In this document: positions 24,481-37,153 of the stretch, piece after piece
How the letters are laid out: the number at the start of each line of letters is the position of its first letter
How positions within the stretch are numbered: the first letter of the stretch is position 1
Assembly: GCA_963169105.1 (NCBI GenBank)
Contig: OY720633.1
Span: forward strand, 139,730,700 to 139,794,699
Length of the DNA: 64,000 nt
Direction: 5' to 3'
From: Ceriagrion tenellum
Taxonomy: Eukaryota; Arthropoda; Insecta; Odonata; Coenagrionidae
Made by a program: the position numbers and the translations under genes
Notes under the pieces: generated by a model
Database searches by the model: none
What the model saw: the letters and a program-made list of their open reading frames with translations, nothing else
Told to the model about the DNA's origin: nothing

Positions 24481-27280
24481 GATTTTAAAAGATTGGCTGG
24501 CAGTGCTCATGGAAGGGTGAATTCGAGATGATTTTCACGATTCTTAGACATTAAGAGATTGCATTATTATTGATGACAGCTCACTAATTTTCCATATCAT
24601 TCAAATTCTTGCTCTGCTATTCCAATATATGACAGTGAAACTGTTGGCAAAGCTTTAAATCGCCTAAATACTTATTGAAGGGGATGCGGGAGTGTGACTT
24701 GGACAGCTCTGCTTTACACCATTCTTTTTTACTATGTTTGCGTATATTTCGGAATTCAAAATATGAGATGGGGTCTTTCAGCAGATATAGGGAGACAAAT
24801 AGACGGAAAATTGGAGTTGGGACTGCGTTTTTACGTCTTTCATCGCTGTCTGTTCACCTCACTAATGTCTTCTTTCTCTGCAGCGATGGTAAATATTAAA
24901 AAAAAAAAAAAAACTTCCGCACCTGCAGGAGGAGGGCTCGGCGAGTGCCTGGGCGAAGCAGAGGAGGGGGAAGAGAGAAAAACGGGATTAGGAGAGCGGT
25001 GGCCACAGGAATATTGAACGAGTTGGTGTTTGCGTATTCCCCGGACGAAGGAAGGGTCTCGCGCGCCGAAGAATGTAATCAGAGAATTTGTATTCTTTGC
25101 CGAGCGCTGAATTGATTTTTTTCTCCCCTAACCCCCTTTTTCCCTGTCTCCATGTCCGTGCACTCCGCGTTTTTTTTCTTTATTTTTTTAGAGTTTTTAA
25201 TCGCCGCTCCACCAAATGAGCTATATTTTGAGCGAGGACATTTTTTTTTATTCCGACATTAAAACGCGCGCATGGTAGTCGGAGCAAAATGTGGCGCACG
25301 GATTCCTCGCTCCACATTTCAAGTTCGCGGTGCTAAATGCCACGCGAGAGATTTGAGTTTTATTCGGCATTAACGGTTGCTGGATTTTTTTGCCAGATTC
25401 TAGTACGCCTACTCATTTACTAACACACAATAATATAGTTTGAATGGGGTCAATAAATTCGAGGCTCTCTTAGAATAAATTACATCTCGTCATTTATTTG
25501 GCAACAAGTATCGTCTCATTCTCCTGGTTTGAGCCGTACATTAGGAGATAATGGCCACATTTATGAATAGAAACTCTTGAAAAATTATTAAAGAAGAGCC
25601 GTCATAGCTAAGTTCCAGAGAAGGAACCCAAATTCATTCACAAGTTCGGAGGACTTCCGATCCAGCTACGGTATCGAATTACCTTGCTGAGTATATTAGG
25701 ACTTAAGTTTCCAGCTTAAATATTTCGATTGAAACTTAAAAATGTTGAGCACTCATAAACCCAGAGTTGCAACCAGTCAAGGAAAGTTTCGGGTTGCTCT
25801 CTATGTCTCTCTGGCGCGTGAGAAACAGTTACTACCCATTATCATTCCTGTTCTGGTAAGGCAATTATGTATTTGCCCTTGCAATTGTATGCTGAAAGAA
25901 GCTTTGTCCTAGCCATTACTTAAAAAATTACAAGATCCATATCACCATACCTTATTAACATTTGCATCCATTAAAAAATATCTTACTCTGTGATGTCCGC
26001 ACATTTATGAGATTGGATAAGATGAAAATATAGCTAGATTCTAATTCTTACATTCGGTGCTCACCTCGCTCTGATCTGTAGATATAACTTTCAGTTTATA
26101 TTGAAAATTCCATTTTTCTTCTCCAATTGATCTAGAATTCATTCTAGTAAAATTTTTAAGTGTTAAATTTCGTAAAAACAACAGCATTTGTTAGCAACAG
26201 CGCGCGTAGTTTGTACTTGGCTAGATTACTCCAATCTAAAATGCCATTCAAAAGGGGCATCAGAAGACTTCATTCCGTTATCTGTGCAATAGAATTTGAT
26301 TTCATGGCCTGCTTAGCTAATAGTGGAAGAGAAGCTGAGTAGTTTCGGCTGTGGTTTTAACACTGAATACTTAGGTTTTAGCACCGACGATAAACTTTTT
26401 GAATGCAATGTAGAATTTGATTTTAAATGATTGAAGTAAATTCTTCTCGGGCTTCCATCCGGGTAATGTGCTCCAAGTCAGGTCTTTAGGTCAAGTTAGG
26501 TCTTTTGAATGCAAACTGAAATTAGATAGGGGTATCCCTTGCTGGAGACATTCTTAGTGTCACTCTTCCTGTGTAAGTTTAACATATGCAACATAAAGTA
26601 AAAATACGGCTCCTCGTAATATCATGAGATTAGTCGAAATGACGGATATGTAATGGAAAAACAAGGGAATTGTAATGTATCTAGGCTTCAAGTTATGCAA
26701 AATTTCAGCATGCTCCACGTTTTGTCGTGCATTATTAAATATTTTGACAAATTTATCTCACCAACACCGACAGGATCATATCAATTGGTTTATTCTATTG
26801 AATTGGGCTGCTTGCAGAAATTTCTTCATTTGTTGGGTGAATTTACCCGCCAGTAAGATTAATTTCTAGCTTTATTCATTCCTCACATATTATCTCTACT
26901 CCGGAAATTCAAGCAAATTCGTGGCTACCATAGTTACTCCAAATATAGAATTCATTATTAAAACTTCTCTCTTCGTGTATTTAAGAAATTAAATAGGAAT
27001 GAGACCTGAGAAAACTGGTTGGTTGACGAAACTGATTGTAATATTGCGGATAAAGTCATAAACATTAAGTTTGTAACTGTTTTGAAAATCATAATGGAAA
27101 TTCCGTGGGAATAAAATCGAGAAAATAAAATATTAACAGCCATGAACTGGTTACCATGCATGAAAAACGATCGCCAGCATTTTGTTCAGACGTCTACCTT
27201 GTCTTTACATCCCCACGTTCATATGACCGTGCACCTAAGGAAATAATTATTTTCGCGGTCGCCACATTTTGTTAAAGACT
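24481..27280. other. No recognisable gene
   Basis: Holds an A homopolymer at about 24898-24913 next to a purine-rich patch (24915-25010) and a CpG-rich patch at 25.0-25.4 kb. No exon, element body or RNA gene recognised. Small open frames (for example 26160-26342) lack motifs. Confidence 0.5.
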
Positions 27281-28200
27281 TTCCCACTAATTTTTTTTAT
27301 CGTTGTTATTTTTTTTAAGGTTCTTCATTTGGTTTTGAAATTCCGAGAGAGAGAAAGAGAGCGACCGCATGCGCGCTCGGTTAAATCCCTCATAACCTGC
27401 ATTAACGGCGGCCGCCGCCCGTAATTCATTTCCTATTTTTGCTACCACATAAAAGGGTTGGGAAAGCCAGTCTGTCATCACGACATAATCTCTCAATATC
27501 TCTCCTTCTCCCTCTCTCTCTCTATATATATCCTTTAGCCTCGCTCGGGCCCTTTCTCTGCCTTTCTCTCCCTCTCTCTCCCTCTCTCCTCCCATCTCCC
27601 ATTCTATCCTTTTTACTCTCCCATCCATCCCAACCCGTTTGGGAAACTGCCCTCCTTCTCCCTCCCCCTCCCCCAACCGTCAACGCCCACCGTCCCACCA
27701 CCCGGCAAGGGCTGCAAAAAGGGAACAGCATTAGCCCTTTGAGGCCACATTTACCGGATAAAGGACTGAGGAAGCGGGGAGGCGGGGGGTGGGGGGGTAG
27801 GTGGAGGGAGTAGAAGGGGTATTCAAGAGAGAGAAAAAGGGGGAAGGGTGGGCGGGTACTCCTATAGTGTGTTTTGAGCGGAGGGAGGGAGGGAATGAAG
27901 AGGAGGAGGAACTTCGAATGAGGGAGGGGGGAGTGGAGTTTTGAAGAGGGAGAGCGAGAGAGGTGTCGGGAGGAAAAGATCCGTTAATGTAGCAAGCGTC
28001 TCTGGAGTGAGCCATTAAGGGAGGCTAAGTAACTGGGAAGTTGTCAGAGTGGGGGTGTGGGGGGGAGAAAGGGAGAAGAGGAAGAGGGCTCCGTGGGGGG
28101 GGCGTGGTTGGGGAGGGTGTGAGAGTGCTGTGCGAGGGCTGTGGAGGTGGAAGAATACGGAGAAAGGCGAGGAGAGAGGTGGAGCGAGGAGATAGTCTGC
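27281..28200. repeat. Large pyrimidine-to-purine switching island, G-rich
   Basis: The + strand is C/T-rich at about 27480-27690, then almost purely G/A-rich at 27760-28190. G runs at 27781-27812 and around 28050-28110 satisfy simple G-quadruplex spacing. A GA run sits at 27343-27363. Many overlapping open frames on both strands are composition artefacts. Such a block can form triplex or G4 structures in principle. Whether it is a promoter-type island or only a decayed microsatellite is unknown. Confidence 0.65.
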
Positions 28201-29991
28201 ACTCCATACCAAACTCTCACTCCGCTTCTCATTCTTCTCAACCAACTCGCTGCCGATACATTGCCTGCTTCACCATCGCCTTACGTAGATAGATAATTAA
28301 TGATTATGATTAATATAATGCCTCTATTGGTAACATGTAGTAAATAGAGAGTGAGAGAGAGGTCAGCCAATTCGCATCTCTCCTAAAGAATTTTTTACTT
28401 GGGGAATTATTCCATGCAACACTTTTTGAGAGTATTTATTGCCCCCTAAAGTTATTGAAAAAAATTACAGTTTTGTCCTCATTCTCCATTGACCACAAAT
28501 GAATAACCCATTCAACTTCATCCTCCGCTGCTATATAAAATTTTAAGTCTTCACCTGCATTTATGGAGCTCTCTGCCGGCTGACAGCTGAGCTGTACGTG
28601 TGGTTAGAGGATACTGAGCAATGGGCATGTACTTCGCGCAGTAAATTCAAACTATTTCGCCTGTATCTCTTTATGCACTTACCTTCATTTTTCGGCGTCT
28701 TGAAAAATTTATGACGGTACAAGTTCAGTTCTTTAAGCGTTGTAAAAATTCAAAATTCAGCCTGAACATGAGTAAAAAACCTAGTTTAATAATAATGTAT
28801 TAAAAAACTGCAGGGAAGTAGGGATTTGCGACACGCATGATATTTCCACCCGAATTGAAGGCGAATGTGGCTAATACATGGGATAAAAATTCCTACTTAC
28901 TTCGGGATACAATTTTCTGACGCGTGTGGATGAGAATACAGCTGAAAATATTCATGTGTAAACCAGTCATTGTTGGGATAATCAAACTCGATATGACGTG
29001 AATTAAACAGGGAGCTAAAGTGCCCCACCCTCCTCCTAACGGGGTGGGGAACGAACTTTCCATTCAAGTGAGGCATTGACATATTACGTAGCTAGGTGGG
29101 AAGGAGGACTTAGCAAAGTGCAAAAAATATATGCTTTGCCAGTGTGGCAAAAATATTCTTTTTCTTTAGACCTTTATCCAAATACTATTTCTAAAATTAA
29201 AAAACATTTGGATCCATGTGACTGATGTTTTTAGGCACAAAATCTTACTATAAACTACACTATTGATACAAGTTACACTACCATCAAAAATATGCTCTGC
29301 AGCGTGGCTTATGACATTACAAGACAGGTAGTTAAGTCTTATACCTACCATTCCGTAGTCCTTTTCCATGCATTAAGTTTGTATGCGACGAATGTTTTTT
29401 TAGTGTCTCCCATTAAAAAGGCAAATCACTAAATTTGATGTGGCAGCCTGAATGTTGATGCACTGATAAAAAATTATTTCTACTTCACGAAAAGGAAAAG
29501 TGCAAGATGAGCAACAGATCAAGGAAAGTTGGTCAAAGTGATTGGGAGATATGTAGTATATACATACATGCGTAAAATTCATATACATACGTAAAACATG
29601 CTGGAAGGAACGAATGGTAATCCCGGATTGTAAGGGTCTTCCTTTCTACTCCCAAAATTGAAGACTAGACGGGTTTGATTCGAATGACCTCTCAGAAGTG
29701 ATTTGAAACTGTTTTGCGAAGGCTTTCATTGGATTGTGTATGGAGTGAGAAATGGCCCAGGCTTAAGGGGCTTCTGTATCTCAATAATTATTACCAACCC
29801 AGTGGAGCTTCAAGTCTGGTATGGTGACAGCTAATTTACTTGTTCCCTCTGTAATCTGTACGGTTAAAGGTGATAGTTTGAAATTCGTGCGCCATCAGCC
29901 TTTGTGTACACAAATACAAGAGAAACGGCTTAAGTCCGTATTTCTCGTTCATCGAACCCGTAAGGAGGCTTTCGCAGAAACTGAAATTGAC
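28201..29991. other. No recognisable gene
   Basis: AT-rich sequence; no exons, element ends or RNA genes recognised. Confidence 0.5.
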
Positions 29992-30190
29992 GGGGGATCG
30001 GGTTGGTGTGGTGGCTAGAGTACCGGCTAACCATGAGGATGGCAAGGATTCACATCCCTGCGGAGTGTCTTGTGGAGGGCGCTTACAGTGCAGTACTCCG
30101 TCTGCCGGATGAGACGTTAAGCCGTGGTATACTTGGCGCCTTACGTTAAGAGCAGGCCCTAATATCCAATCCAACTAAGATTTAAAAAAG
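29992..30190 (+). mobile_element. tRNA-derived SINE, copy 1
   Basis: The head has a tRNA-like pol III promoter: A-box-like TGGCTAGAGTACC (about 30012-30024) and B-box-like GGATTCACATCC (30046-30057). It is followed by a body with GTGTCTTGTGGAGGG, then GCAGTACTCCGTCTGCC and GGATGAGACGTTAAGCCG. A second copy on the opposite strand at 47541-47848 shares all these blocks and ends in the same AATATCCAATCC, so this is a real dispersed family. Copy 1 is shorter, lacking about 100 bp of the body. An A-rich tail follows at about 30180. The GATGAGACGTTAA block resembles conserved central segments of some animal SINE superfamilies, which I cannot name with certainty. Confidence 0.85.
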
Positions 30191-31821
30191 TGAGAAATTG
30201 AAAATGAATCTTTTAGTGAAATATTTTTGGTGGAACTCTTTCAGGTTAGCTTGTTTACCACCTTCCAATGAGCAATGTTTTCGGTAGAAAAATCATCCCT
30301 ATGAAAGGACAAAATTACCAAACTTCTGTTACGATAATTGGTATTGAAGAAAATCAACATAAACTGCCATTAGAAGTCTTTTATTAAGAATGTACATCGT
30401 CTATAAAAAAATAATTAGTGTTCAAAGGACCCAAATTTTTATGGGCCAACAATATTCTACAAAACCTTTTTTCATCTCAAATTTGCGTTAAAACGCTTAC
30501 ACACAAGGGTGGACCGATTTACCCAGTTATTTATGTATCCCAACACCGATGCGTGGAGACGTTGCCTTCTGTGGCGCTAGTTATTCAATACTATAACATT
30601 ATTAATCCTAGGAAGAATAATGCTTTTACACTTCAAATCCCCTGTGTTACCTTGTTCAGAAAATATGTAAAGAACTTTATATTTAGAGTCATGAAACTTC
30701 AGAATCGAAAATTAAATTAAATTTATGAAGATCCGATTGGGGCGCCGAAGAGATGGTTATTGTGCTGCCGAATTTATAAACCTTTCTTTACTTGTTAGAG
30801 TCTGGGATGATAGCTCAGAAGATTAATACTTACAGTCTTTGATTGTAAAGGTTAGCTTTATTTTTCCTAACCAGTGAGGCATTTTAACTCGACCAACTAT
30901 CATTTTTTGGGGTGTATTTTCGGATTCTATATGATTTTACATTATACATACATCCGTATATTTTCAAAATCCAATCGCACACAGGTTAGTAGGTAGGGCA
31001 TATTTGCATTTTGCTAAAATTTAGCATGAATAATTAGCACCAGAAAAGGAAAATTTTCTGTCCACAGTTTTTAGGAAAAAGGTGAAAATCGATCCATCCT
31101 TGAGTGAATTTCTGGCGCCATTTTCGATGATTTGAGAGTAAAAACGCTTTAGTACCCTATCGTGGACCTACATACATTTGGGTTTGAAGAACACTAGTTT
31201 TTTTATGGGCTATGCACTAATATGTTATTAGGTTTAAAAAGAACCCTGAGAAGGGTGAAAAAATACTCTCTATAGAACGGTCATCTGGAGCCGCATGTAT
31301 TCTGTATTCAAGTAAGCTATGATCTTAAGTGGGAATTTTGTGGTTCATAAATGCTCTTGTTTTCAATTTTGTAATATTTCCCTCCTCGATTATTTGTGTA
31401 TTTACTCTCGGAGAATTCCATTCCATTTTGTGTTTTGAGATCACCTTATGTCAGGGATGTCTATTAAAAATGTGCCAGAGGGAAAGTGACAAATTGAATT
31501 TGAAATATAACAATGATAATTTCAAATTTTCTTCAAATTGTCGACAGTGTGTCAGAATTCCACCGAGAACGAAAACTTTTAGTTTCTTGGAAGTCTCCTG
31601 GGCGTAAAGACCGTAAGGAGAAACATTTCCGTTTTGTTTACCTCTGTAGAGAAGAACCTGGAGGCTGTTGTTTCCAGCTGAGAATTGAAAAATTTTCCTT
31701 CTAATTTGAATACTTAATGCCTGTGATTTTTTCTTGCTCTTCGCATTTGGTTACCCACGAATTGTCTTCCCAATGAATCCAACGATTTGTGTAGAATAAT
31801 GTTTTTTTTAAGAGGGGGGAA
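30191..31821. other. No recognisable gene
   Basis: AT-rich sequence. Small frames at 30418-30720 and 31329-31607 have no recognised motifs. Confidence 0.5.
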
Positions 31822-32212
31822 ATGCAGTTGCGCACAGAGGCATCTCCCGAAATGTTCACGGACATGTACAACGCGTGCCTTAGAGAGGGAATCTTTCCTA
31901 AACGATGGAAGAGGCAAAGACTTGGGCTCCTACCCAATGATAATGAATCACCTTCAGCATATCGCCCTCTTGGGGCGTATCGTTCACAACCGAATGGAAG
32001 GCAATATTGAAAACTTTCTCGAAGACAACCATTATGGCTACAGAAAAGGACGGTCTACCCTAGATGCAATTAGCCACGTGGTCAGTATAGGAAGAGAGGC
32101 CATCACCGGAGCAAAATGGAAGGGAGGAAGTAAAAAATACTGCTTGGTCGCAGCCTTCGATGTCAAACATGCTTTTAATTCAGCTCGACGGATTAACATC
32201 TGTGTTGAATAA
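31822..32212 (+). mobile_element. R1-like LINE reverse transcriptase fragment (frameshifted)
   Basis: Two overlapping frames together cover the N-terminal half of an RT domain. The first gives MFTDMYNACLREGIFPKRWK then LPNDNESPSAYRP. The second gives HNRMEGNIENFLEDNHYGYR then KGRSTLDAI and LVAAFDVKHAFNSA. These are the canonical RT blocks before and including motif A; the aspartate of FDVK is the first catalytic residue. The wording is closest to the R1/I-type group of arthropod LINEs. A frameshift near 31960 breaks the gene and sequence homology ends after motif A at about 32200. No FADD box follows. It is a truncated dead copy. Confidence 0.85.
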
Positions 32213-32799
32213 TGTGGTTATGATTATATGCGTTTAAGTTTCAAATGGCTATTTGTAAATGTTTGAGTGCGAAAAATTTGACCCTTCAGATAGGAATGAA
32301 ACAACACAAGTTTATCTTTCACCCTTTCGCGACAAAACCTCTTTGACCTTTCCTATGTAGTCGTAAATTCAGACGCTTCTGAGTTAAGCTTATGGTGACA
32401 GAATATACTAAAAATGTGATATGATAATTTAATCTCATATAGGAATATCAGGGAAATTTAAAATTAACTATTCTGCTGTTCTCTTTCTCGGACTACAAAC
32501 GTGACGTCGTGGAAGGGCTTGCGCATTCCAATCACCCCAAGAGCTGTACTGGCTCCCGGTAGAGTCATCCATACTAGACGTAGTCGTAGGGTAGGAATCA
32601 GACGAATGATAGTCCCGTGATAGTGTCACGTTAAACATACTGTTGGGAGCGGGATGGGATTCCTTCTTAACTAATGTCCAAAATATGAAAGTTATCGAAA
32701 GATAAATAAACCCTGGCAACTTCAGGACGCCGCCCTGGCAACTACAGGACGGCGACGGGCGGGTGTTGTGCCCGGCAACGTGAGAGGCCAAGTCCCCGC
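32213..32799. other. Unassigned, with a 22-bp tandem duplication
   Basis: Follows an RT fragment and precedes an RTE copy. At 32711-32754 the 22-bp unit CCCTGGCAACT.CAGGACG.CG is present twice. This GC- and CpG-rich patch may belong to the 5' untranslated part of the RTE element immediately downstream. Confidence 0.5.
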
Positions 32800-33470
32800 G
32801 ATCGTCATCACGCGAAATTGTTGCATAACATAGTCATCACAGGACATAAAGACCTCGAGAGATAAGATGAAAAAGAAGGTGAGAAGGAGAAAATTACCGA
32901 TAAAAATAGGTACTTGGAACGTTACGACTGTGATGAGGGCTGGAGAGCTAGGAAATATTAAACAGTATATGGAGATGGGGAGCATCGATACCTTGGGGGT
33001 TTGTGAGGTGAGATGCAGGGACTACGGGGACAATTCGAGTGATGTTTATTGGGTAATCTGTAGTGGTGGAGATCAGGGTCAACGTCGGGCAGCTATAGTA
33101 CTGAACGCAAAATTGGGGATGATCATAGTAAACATCGAACAGGTGAAAGGTAGGATACAATAGCTAGAAATTAAAGCACGTCCAGGTGTCTACAGCAACA
33201 AGTAATCATAGGAGGGAAGAGGTGGATAGAGTGTATGAACAGCTAAAGGAGATAATTTGGTAATTCCCAAGCATGAGAAACTTGATAGTAATTGGTGACT
33301 AGAAGGCAGTGGTGGGGTAAGGGAGAGATGGATATTAAGTGGGAGGGTATGGACTCATTCGCATGATATACGAGGAAAAAGGATGGCCAAAGGACTTCGT
33401 GAAAATAGTGCTTATTCCCATGCTGAAGAAGAAGAAAGCATTAAACTTGGTAACGCTCATATGTTAGCTA
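32800..33470 (+). mobile_element. RTE/BovB-type LINE: endonuclease remnant with internal deletion
   Basis: The frame at 32867-33163 encodes the N-terminal AP-type endonuclease: KIGTWNVTTV (metal-binding Asn), LGVCEVR (catalytic Glu), then GGDQGQRRAAIVLNAKLG. This is the typical start of RTE/BovB-type ORF2, often annotated craniofacial development protein 2-like. Beyond a stop near 33160 come broken pieces: NLIVIGD with a stop where GDFNA should be, VGGYGL, then WPKDFVKIVLIPMLKKKKAL from the RT start (about 33385-33447). The second half of the endonuclease and the EN-RT linker are missing. A 5' leader matching the copy at 58.5 kb begins near 32825. Not functional. Confidence 0.85.
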
Positions 33471-34380
33471 TGGTAACTTCGGTGTATTACGATGAAATGA
33501 TGTACTTGGTAGGAATATCATTATCTAGGAAAACTTAAAATATTTCCTGTGACTTTCTTTATTGCTTCTCGTTGTTTAGCATTTGTATATCTTACACCTG
33601 ATGCATTAACATGCATCAGAACTTGTTATACGGAAAAGATGATTGCGCCAAGTAAAGGAAGAAATCTTTTGCAGGATACTCCCTTTGGGCTGTGGTAAAA
33701 TTAGCAAGTGTGGGTGGAGTCGCATTTAAATACGTTACATATTGATATGCCTGTGCAGTTACCTAAATTACTGTGAATTTCAAAAACGACTCATGAAGTG
33801 TTAATTTGACCATTTTGATGTTAAAATTTGGAAATTTTTGAGCACGAATCAGGTTCCATGAAAGTTATGTTAAAAAATTTACACTGCGAAAAAAAACTGC
33901 ATTCTTCTTCTCCGATATTTTACATTGGATCTTTATTTGATCGTAAATAAAAAGTACCACGCAAATGGAAAACTAATCTGTGTGTGGGATCTATCCTAGA
34001 CTAAACATTTGTAGAAAAATTTACAGATTGAAATTACACTAAAAATTAAAATTATTTAAACCATTAATATCCTTTCGGGCAGTTTCCAAGTGGAGCAATA
34101 AATATGATTTTATGCTAATATATGCTAAGCTGTTCATCGAAGTCATATCTGACGGCATTATCTTCTTTTCCTCCGCGCAAAACTAATGCTAGATTTGCTA
34201 CCTCTGATGATATGTTACTGACAGCCTCTTCTCCAAGGCTATTCTCTATTTTATCCTCTGCAAATAGTCGCTAAGATTTCCTTCGAACTTCGTTTTCGGC
34301 ATCGATGGTGACCCAGAAACGTCAGTTAACTCCATTATCTCTTGATAAAGCATGTTTACCGATATCGTTTTCTTATCGTC
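33471..34380. other. No recognisable gene
   Basis: AT-rich sequence; nothing recognised. Confidence 0.5.
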
Positions 34381-35250
34381 CTCATTCCCAGTAGAGTGAA
34401 GGACGACCAAATACGCTTCGCTTCAAACAAAGTTCCCAAACATTTTTCAAAACTGGATAAAATTTCCGTCCAGAGAGGATAGTGAATACGAGGCTCTCTA
34501 CTCCTCGTGGGCGATTTTCTTCTCTCGACACTTGACCCAGAGGAGGTCCCGTCTTGTGTTTATTTCCAATTATACTTTTGGTACGTAAGATTTCCTTGAC
34601 CGTCATCGCGGGTCCAGACAAAGTTTCATAAGCCAGAGAGGTCGATCCTAAGCCCCGCGATTTCCCATGAGAGGGGGAGTTAAGGGAGGAAAACGGGAGA
34701 TGGCCGCTTGACTCTTCCTGCCAGCCCTTCAACCCTGAGACTCCAGACGAGCTTCTAACCGACCCCCTTGGCTCCATACCCTTCCGCCCCTCCCACACGC
34801 CATTCCTCCTTCTCCTCACGGAGGACATTTTCCTCCTTCCCCTCTCGCCTTTCAATCAAATTCGGATTATGGAACCCTCCGGTGTTTACTCTTCAGCTCG
34901 GGAGCTGGGACACGGTTTATTGACAGCTGTCCCATGATACCAGCCGAGACTTAAGCGGAGAATGCAAACATCGTTTGAGAAGTGCAATATTGCCAAAAGG
35001 CCCAGTTGAGTCTCGGGTCAGGCGACGGGGATTCTTCGTGGTTCTCGGATAATTTCTCCCAAAGCCATGAATCATCCTTGGAGGAAAGCGTTGGTAGGAG
35101 TTTTCACCAAAAAAATTGGAAGAAATATTGCACATGCTTGAACGGCCATGTTTGAAGACGAATCGTGAAAACTGTAGACGAAGGCGGAATATGAGGAGTC
35201 TTTCTAGTTTAGAGAGGCTCTTCACAAACCAACATAACACTTCCTGAAAT
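34381..35250 (-). other. CpG-containing segment with two open frames, no known motif
   Basis: Minus-strand frames of 157 codons (34382-34855) and 107 codons (34917-35240) lie here, immediately left of the CpG-poor domain. The first begins with a basic RGRRKMSSVRRRRN segment and is serine/glycine-rich. Neither matches a family I recognise. Their position next to a sharp CpG transition would fit an unmethylated promoter/first-exon region, but no splice or promoter evidence supports that. Confidence 0.2.
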
Positions 35251-36277
35251 AGTTTTTCACTTTGTACATTCCGCCCTTTTTTCCAAAAGTGTGGAATGTA
35301 TAAAGCGAGAAATTATTTTGTGTCGCGTTTCCACCAAGTTAAGTCTGAAACTGTTAATTATATAACTCATCCTTTTTATTCTTGGAATATATCAACGATT
35401 ACAAATTCTGTTAGTTCGCTTTGAAGTCGTTTCTTTCAAAATACCTATTTTGGTTTAACACAACTGCTACAATGGTAAGAATATTTTAAAATCTAATTTT
35501 ACAGTAACCCCAATTGAGGTTTGGCATTGGTGTGTTTAATTGTGCCCCATTCTGTATCAGTAAACTTTAATTTGTAATGCCTTAAGCCATTCAGGAACAT
35601 ACATTCACAAGAATTTTTTATTTATCAATAGTCTTTGAGGAATCCTCTTTCCTCATTTCCTGAGCTGGGCCTGACTCACTACTGGGAGGGTTTACAATCC
35701 AGAGCATGGTTATGTCCCATCCAATTATTTGTATCATCCAGTACATTTAAATGAAGGCAGTTGGCTTGCATTTTAGCCTAACAATCATTGATTATAATTA
35801 ATTCATAAACCGAACTGAGTTATACTTGCAACTCTTCCCCATCCTGTCTAAAGTCATCCCCTTACATTCTTGCTCCTCTCTTTCCCCACCATCAATTGAA
35901 AACAAACAGACCTGTGCCTCTCCTCAAACTTTCCATGAATGCAGTGGCTAGCTCTGCATGGAAATTGTGATAACAATAGATAATGGGCCTCTTTTCATTC
36001 AGTGATCAGAATTTATGTTAATTATTGGGGAATTATTTTTGAGGCAATTTTATACTCCCCTAATTTTATACATGAGAAATGTTCTAAGTCATTATGAGAG
36101 TTTCCCTATGTTAAATATCAAATTTCTTACCAATTCCTAGTAACAGTCCCTAAATAATTCAGGGACTGACTTACTCAAACCACCTTGGAGCCTGAAATAC
36201 AAGAAAAACCATTTTGACCCCTTACCTTTAGTTGGTAATGAAAACTGATCTTCAAAACCATACACTTTACACTGATT
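35251..36277. other. No recognisable exon
   Basis: Enters the CpG-poor domain. AT-rich, intron-like, nothing specific recognised. Confidence 0.5.
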
Positions 36278-36740
36278 ATTTATGCAGCCAAATGACACCT
36301 TTCAGTGGTGTATCCTTAAATGCCAAACCATTATAAATTAGTAAGATGGTCGTGATAGGTATGAACATAATATATACCGGTGGATTCTTCTATGCACAGG
36401 AGAGAACTCATATTCCTGTACCTTTTCTGCCCTGTATTTTAAAGGATGGAAAATTTTGAAAATATATATGTATGTCTACTGACCATTACAATCACCAATT
36501 CATTTAAATAGCCAAAAATGGCTGAATGGCTGGCATCTTTCAGTGGTATATCCTTCAGTGCCAAACTATTATAAATTTGTCAGATGGCCCTGATAAGTAG
36601 GAATATAATGTTCACCAATGGGTTAGCTATGCACAGGAGAGAACTCATATTCTCATACCATTTCTGCCCTTAATATTTTATAGAAAATTTTGAAAATACA
36701 TATATATAGGTATTTCTAATGACTGTAAGTAGCCATAACA
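36278..36740 (+). repeat. Tandem duplication, ~240-bp unit
   Basis: Two diverged copies, about 36278-36500 and 36520-36740. Shared blocks include CTTTCAGTGGTRTATCCTT, then CTATGCACAGGAGAGAACTC, then TTTCTGCCCT and AAAATTTTGAAAATA, in the same order and spacing. The copies differ at many sites, so the duplication is old. The end of the second copy grades into GGCCA-rich repeats. Confidence 0.85.
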
Positions 36741-36824
36741 GCCATGGCCATTTCATCTATGTGGCCAAAAATGGCCTCTGTGGCCATGGCCATGAACATC
36801 GCTTTGACATAATTGCCATTTGTT

Positions 36825-36893
36825 GCCATGTGTACATATTTGAATGGCCACATTTGTGGCCATGTGTACATATTTGAATGGCCACAAATGGCC
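36825..36893 (+). repeat. 34-bp tandem repeat rich in GGCCA
   Basis: Two copies of GCCATGTGTACATATTTGAA followed by TGGCCACA (from 36825 and 36859). They are embedded in a 36735-36900 stretch of repeated TGGCCA/GGCCAT words, which gives it a palindromic character. Confidence 0.85.
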
Positions 36894-36934
36894 TTGGCAT
36901 TTTACATGATTGATAATGAGGGGCCATTTTTTAA

Positions 36935-37153
36935 CCCTTTGAGTGTGGCATGACATGATATCACATCATGGTTGTCTTCACCCTGGTGCTGATGACGTGA
37001 TATCACATCATGGTTACCGAGAGTGCTCCAGCTTTCACTATATGGCCTGGTGAATGCTGGAACACTCACAGTAACCTTGATGTGATATAACATCATCAGC
37101 CCCAGCATTAAGACAACCATAATGTGATATTATGTCATGCCGCACTCAAAGGG
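36935..37153. mobile_element. piggyBac-type MITE, copy 1 (TTAA-flanked palindrome)
   Basis: A 219-bp near-palindrome flanked by TTAA at 36931-36934 and 37154-37157. Termini are CCCTTTGAGTGTGGCATGA and its inverse. TTAA target duplication and a CCC-starting terminus are the hallmarks of piggyBac-superfamily elements. Each arm carries repeated GTGATATCACATCATGG words and a centre GAGTGYTCCAGCTTTC/GAATGCTGGAACACTC. No coding capacity. A second copy lies at 44840-45071. Confidence 0.85.

Noticed and set aside
27287..28292. Many overlapping open frames on both strands
   Set aside because: Products of polypurine/polypyrimidine composition, which rarely forms stop codons.
30805..30870. tRNA-like A box (TAGCTCAGAAG)
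   Set aside because: No acceptable B box or cloverleaf follows.
36753..37120. Two minus-strand frames of 67-72 codons
   Set aside because: They read through GGCCA repeats and the palindromic MITE; repeat-derived.
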